Position numbers and translations under genes: made by a program
In this document: in pieces, positions 60,796-64,000 of the stretch
How positions within the stretch are numbered: position 1 is the stretch's first letter
Layout: every line of letters begins with the position of its first letter
Notes under the pieces: generated by a model
The model's input: only the letters and a program-made list of their open reading frames with translations
Database searches by the model: none
Told to the model about the DNA's origin: nothing
Source of the DNA: Allochromatium vinosum DSM 180
GTDB lineage: Bacteria; Pseudomonadota; Gammaproteobacteria; Chromatiales; Chromatiaceae
Assembly: GCF_000025485.1 (NCBI RefSeq)
Contig: NC_013851.1
Span: 907,154 to 971,153 of the forward strand
Direction of reading: 5' to 3'
DNA length: 64,000 nt

Positions 60796-61878
60796 TCACC
60801 GCGCAGCGGCAAGTATCGGTTCGATCAAATAGACCGACCCAAAACGCTCAGGATGCGCTAAGACCTTGATCGTCCGATGCCGCTGTCGACGATTGTGCAG
60901 CGTGGCGTAGAGGCTCGGGTCGGCAGGTACGGCGAGCCGTTTGCGTTCGACGAGACCCCGGAAACGATATTCGACCTTGCAGAACACCGCGCCCCGCCCG
61001 CCGCGCCGCAGCGACTCGATCGCCGCATCGACCAACACACCCTCGGTGAGCAACACGCGGGCAAATCGCCGCCGCCACCAGACATAAACGCCAAACGAGG
61101 GCAGGAACACGAGCGTGATCGCCCCAACGGGGAGAAGGATCGCGTTGGGATCGATGGGGGTCGTTCGCATCCCCACCAGCCGATTCAGGGACGGGTCGCG
61201 GGCCATGTACTCGACCGGGGCGAGATCACCGGGTCGAAGCTCAGTGTGGTCCGCGAAGCTCATGGAATGCAGATCGGTGGTGCCGGCGACCGCCTTGAAC
61301 CGATAGCGCGTCTCGAAATAGCGACCGTTGTTGCGGTCGTGCTTCTCCTCGACGGACGTGACCGTGGCCAGGGTCGTGTTCACCGGCCCCTGATCGATGA
61401 TCCGATCGGCCTCGGCGGCACTGAGTACCATGTAGCTCAACAGCGCCAACATGATCAGCATGAGCGGCAGCAGGAGCGCGATCGCCACGCGGGCCGCAGG
61501 CGGAAACAGACCGTTCCAGATCGGGGCCAGACAGGCCGACTCGAAAGGGCGCGGCGGCGGCCGCTCCAGATAGGCCGCCAGTCGCCCGCCGCCGTCGCTG
61601 AAGGATTCGGACAGGGCCGGAAAATCGATCTGTTCCGGATCGATGTATTCGAGCACCCGGCTGAGCTTGAATGCCGCCACACCCAGCGCGACGACGAGCA
61701 ACACGACCAGGAGCGTCGCCGCCATCTCCGCCGGACTCCCCCAGCCGCCGCCGAGCCTGTCGCGCTCGGCCGCCAGCAGCGCCAGCCAGACAACGGCCGG
61801 CATCAAGGCCGCCACGGCCAGAATCAATCCGAGGATGTAGCGTTGTTTGTCGCCGGGCTTGGGTGCCTGTTCAGCCAT
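60796..61878 (-). CDS. DUF3592-type integral membrane protein
   Basis: The 360-residue protein has helices at about 14-34, 48-70, 130-152 and 243-266. The loop between the third and fourth (about 155-240) has the DUF3592 look: ATVTSVEEKHDRNNGRYFETRYRF and RPGDLAPVEYMARDPSLNRL, with the VxYxPxxP-like end. Function is unknown for this family. It lies 47 bases after prmA on the same strand and could be co-transcribed. The strong GC bias shows that it belongs to the chromosome and not to the accessory region. Confidence 0.75.
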   Translation of the reverse strand: MAEQAPKPGDKQRYILGLILAVAALMPAVVWLALLAAERDRLGGGWGSPAEMAATLLVVLLVVALGVAAFKLSRVLEYIDPEQIDFPALSESFSDGGGRLAAYLERPPPRPFESACLAPIWNGLFPPAARVAIALLLPLMLIMLALLSYMVLSAAEADRIIDQGPVNTTLATVTSVEEKHDRNNGRYFETRYRFKAVAGTTDLHSMSFADHTELRPGDLAPVEYMARDPSLNRLVGMRTTPIDPNAILLPVGAITLVFLPSFGVYVWWRRRFARVLLTEGVLVDAAIESLRRGGRGAVFCKVEYRFRGLVERKRLAVPADPSLYATLHNRRQRHRTIKVLAHPERFGSVYLIEPILAAAR

Positions 61879-61925
61879 CGCCGTCTATCCTCGGAGTGCG
61901 CCTCAACCTGGGGCCGGATTCGCGA

Positions 61926-62801
61926 TCATCGCCGTCCCGAGATCAAGGCCCAATCGTCGCGGATGCGCGGCGCCGCCAGCCTCACGCGCTCAACATAGGC
62001 GGCACTGACCGACTCGACCTGCTCGGTGAGCACGCCCGAGAGCACCAGATCGCCGCCCGGAACCAGCATCGCACTCAGACGCGGCGCCAGCGCGATCAGC
62101 GGGCCGGCGAGGATGTTGGCCAGCACGATATCGACGCTCGGATCGGTGAACGACTCGGGCGCGAAGATCTCCAGCCGATCCAGCACGCCATTGGCCTGCG
62201 CATTGTCGTGCGTGGCCGTGAGCGCCTGGGGATCGTGATCGACCGCGATGGCGCGCGCGGCGCCGAGCTTGAGCGCAGCGATGGCCAGGATGCCCGAGCC
62301 GCAGCCGAAGTCGAGCACGGTCTTGCCGGCCAGATCCGCGCCGTCGAGCCATTCCAGACAGAGCGCCGTGGTCGCATGATGCCCTGTGCCGAAGGCCAGC
62401 CCCGGATCGAGCGCCACGACCACGCCCTCGGGATCGCCGGGCGGCTGACCATGCGGACAGACCCATAGCCGCCGACCGAAGCGGGTCGGCTTGAAGGTGT
62501 CGAGCCAGACGCGCTCCCAGACCTGATCCTCGATGCGATGAATGCGCGGGCGCTCACCGAGACGCGCGGTCAGATCCAGCGCCAGTCGCTCGACCAGGGC
62601 GGCGCTCTCCGGATCGCTCTCGAACAGCGCCGTGAGCGTGACCACCGACCACAGCGGCGTCTCGCCGGGACCGGGTTCGAGCTGCGGCTCGTCGCCCGCG
62701 TCGCCGAGCGTGACCGAGAGTGCTCCGGCCAGTTCCAGATAGTGTTCAAAGTCGTCCGCCTGATCGCGCGGAACATCAAAGGCAAGTTGTAGCCAGGGCA
62801 T
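61926..62801 (-). CDS. prmA: Ribosomal protein L11 methyltransferase
   Basis: PrmA trimethylates ribosomal protein L11 with S-adenosylmethionine. The 291-residue protein has a N-terminal substrate-binding part (MPWLQLAFDVPRDQADDFE), the linker VCPHGQPPGDPEGVVVALDPG with LAFGTGHHATTALCLEWLD, the SAM motif VLDFGCGSGILAIAALKLG and the catalytic region IVLANILAGPLIALAP. Length and motifs are as in gammaproteobacterial PrmA. The divergent pntA start is about 244 bases away. Confidence 0.95.
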   Translation of the reverse strand: MPWLQLAFDVPRDQADDFEHYLELAGALSVTLGDAGDEPQLEPGPGETPLWSVVTLTALFESDPESAALVERLALDLTARLGERPRIHRIEDQVWERVWLDTFKPTRFGRRLWVCPHGQPPGDPEGVVVALDPGLAFGTGHHATTALCLEWLDGADLAGKTVLDFGCGSGILAIAALKLGAARAIAVDHDPQALTATHDNAQANGVLDRLEIFAPESFTDPSVDIVLANILAGPLIALAPRLSAMLVPGGDLVLSGVLTEQVESVSAAYVERVRLAAPRIRDDWALISGRR

Positions 62802-63045
62802 GGAGTCGGACCGGGGTTGAGGGGCAGCGGTGAAGAGGCTGGATTGTAGCCTGTTCGGCTATCGGTGTTCAGTGCCGCGTCGATCGCCCGGCCGATGCCA
62901 TGCCATCGACAGGCATCGCGACCGTCAACGAAACACCGCGAAGACTTCGGTATATTAACAAGTTGCGATCGACCAAGGCGCTCGGGATAATGCGCGAATT
63001 TTGCCGCCCAGGGGGTGGCGCACCACAACAGGGGCGAATCGATTG

Positions 63046-64000
63046 ATGAAGATTGGAATCCCGTTGGAGACACGCCCTGGTGAGACGCGCGTAGCGTCGA
63101 CCCCGGATGTCGTGAAGAAGCTCGTCGGTCAGGGCTTCGAGGTCGTGATCGAGGCCGGCGCCGGGGTGCGTGCGGGCTATCCGGACGCCGACTACGAGGC
63201 GGCCGGCGCCCGCCTGAGCGACCGGGCCGGCGCCTATGACGTCGACCTGCTGCTCAAGGTCCGCCGGCCGGATGAGGCCGACGTCGAGGCCATGCGTGCG
63301 GGCGGACTCTACATCGGTCTGCTCGAATCCTGCGGCGAGGATGCGATCCTCCCGAGCCTGCTGGCGAAGGGGATGCGCGTCCTGGCGCTGGAGCGGATGC
63401 CCCGTACCTCGCGCGCCCAGTCGATGGACGTGCTGTCCTCGCAGAGCAACATCGCCGGCTATCGCGCCGTGATCGAGGCCGCCGCGCGCTATGGGCGCTT
63501 CCTGCCGATGATGATGACCTCGGCCGGTTCGGCCAAGCCGGCGCGGGTGGTGGTGCTGGGCGCGGGCGTGGCCGGACTCCAGGCGATCGCCACCGCGCGT
63601 CGCCTGGGCGCGGATGTCTACGCCTATGACGTGCGCCCCGAGACGCGCGAACAGATCCTCTCGCTCGGCGCCAAGCCGATCGATCTCGATCTCGGCGAGA
63701 GCGGCGCGGGGGAGGGCGGCTATGCCAAGGAACTCTCCGACGAGGCCAAGGCGCGCCAGCAGGCCGCGCTCGCCGACGAGCTGGCCAAGGCGCATGTCAT
63801 CGTCACCACGGCGCTCATTCCCTGCCGCCGCGCGCCCGTGCTGGTGACGGAGGATGTCGTCCAGCGCATGCGTCACGGCTCGGTCATCGTCGATCTGGCG
63901 GCGGCCAGCGGCGGCAACTGCCCGCTCACCGTCGCCGATGAGATCGTTGAGCGCCACGGCGTCACCCTGGTCGGTCTGACCAACTTCCCGGCCCTGGTCC
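63046..64000 (+). CDS. pntA: NAD(P) transhydrogenase alpha subunit PntA, N-terminal part
   Basis: PntA with PntB uses the proton gradient to make NADPH from NADH. The gene starts at ATG 63046 and runs past the window end, so only about 318 residues are visible. Diagnostic parts are MKIGIPLETRPGETRVASTP, ALERMPRTSRAQSMDVLSSQ followed by SNIAGYRAV, the nucleotide-binding VVLGAGVAGLQAIATARRLG and ALIPCRRAPVLV. The similar alanine dehydrogenase is excluded by the RTSRAQSMD segment. The upstream gap contains an AT-rich TATATTAAC that could be the -10 of its promoter. Confidence 0.94.
   Translation, partial: MKIGIPLETRPGETRVASTPDVVKKLVGQGFEVVIEAGAGVRAGYPDADYEAAGARLSDRAGAYDVDLLLKVRRPDEADVEAMRAGGLYIGLLESCGEDAILPSLLAKGMRVLALERMPRTSRAQSMDVLSSQSNIAGYRAVIEAAARYGRFLPMMMTSAGSAKPARVVVLGAGVAGLQAIATARRLGADVYAYDVRPETREQILSLGAKPIDLDLGESGAGEGGYAKELSDEAKARQQAALADELAKAHVIVTTALIPCRRAPVLVTEDVVQRMRHGSVIVDLAAASGGNCPLTVADEIVERHGVTLVGLTNFPALV

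Overview
The window is about 64 kb of a GC-rich gammaproteobacterial chromosome. The combination of a complete cbb3 oxidase cluster, a four-subunit NAD(P)-linked type NiFe hydrogenase, a proteobacterial GshA, BamD/LptD/SurA envelope genes and a PII-linked NAD synthetase fits a member of the Chromatiales, probably a purple sulfur bacterium (Chromatiaceae). That placement comes from gene content and protein resemblance alone; no 16S gene is present.

Layout. 1-7.2 kb: ccoN (3' part), ccoO, ccoQ, ccoP and the assembly genes ccoG, ccoH, ccoI, ccoS, all on the + strand. 7.3-9.6 kb: a chemoreceptor, a PilZ protein and a small DUF2835 protein. 9.7-11.7 kb: glutamine-dependent NAD synthetase followed by the PII gene glnB, meeting bamD tail to tail. 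12.7-21.3 kb: rluD, pgeF, gcvR-like, def, prc, gshA, ppx and a TlpA-like thioredoxin on the + strand. 21.4-27.2 kb: pyruvate dehydrogenase complex aceE-aceF-lpdA on the - strand. 27.4-31.8 kb: group 3b-like hydrogenase subunits and a maturation endopeptidase. 32.1-38.2 kb: tgt, pdxA, surA, lptD, divergent from an AmgK-like kinase. 39.4-49.6 kb: a long - strand series dusB-fis, purH-lpxA-purD, then a four-gene module (response regulator with TPRs, small histidine kinase, VWA protein, membrane-anchored acidic protein). 49.8-50.6 kb: a YfdX-family periplasmic protein. 60.8-64 kb: DUF3592 membrane protein, prmA and the start of pntA.

The accessory part is 50.74-60.47 kb. It is much more AT-rich than its surroundings, except for a GC-rich group II intron inside it. 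It holds, all on the - strand, a very large NTPase with an N-terminal PD-(D/E)XK nuclease-like region (an Avs-like antiphage candidate), a CHAT-type caspase-like protein, a degraded membrane-protein gene, an IS5-family element and a phospholipase-D-fold gene broken by one TAG codon. Two palindromes sit directly after the stop codons of the NTPase and CHAT genes and have the layout of integron attC sites. One is intact (53325-53410). The other is split by a group IIC-like intron inserted after TTGT inside one core box. My reading is that this is an integron cassette cluster without a visible integrase, carrying defence-type cassettes and colonised by an attC-specific intron and an IS.

Working together: the cco genes give a high-affinity oxidase for low oxygen; the hydrogenase would exchange electrons between H2 and NAD(P)H, and PDH feeds acetyl-CoA; NadE and PII probably tie NAD synthesis to nitrogen status; lptD/surA/bamD/lpxA/prc/pgeF serve the envelope. 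No tRNA, rRNA or CRISPR array was recognised.
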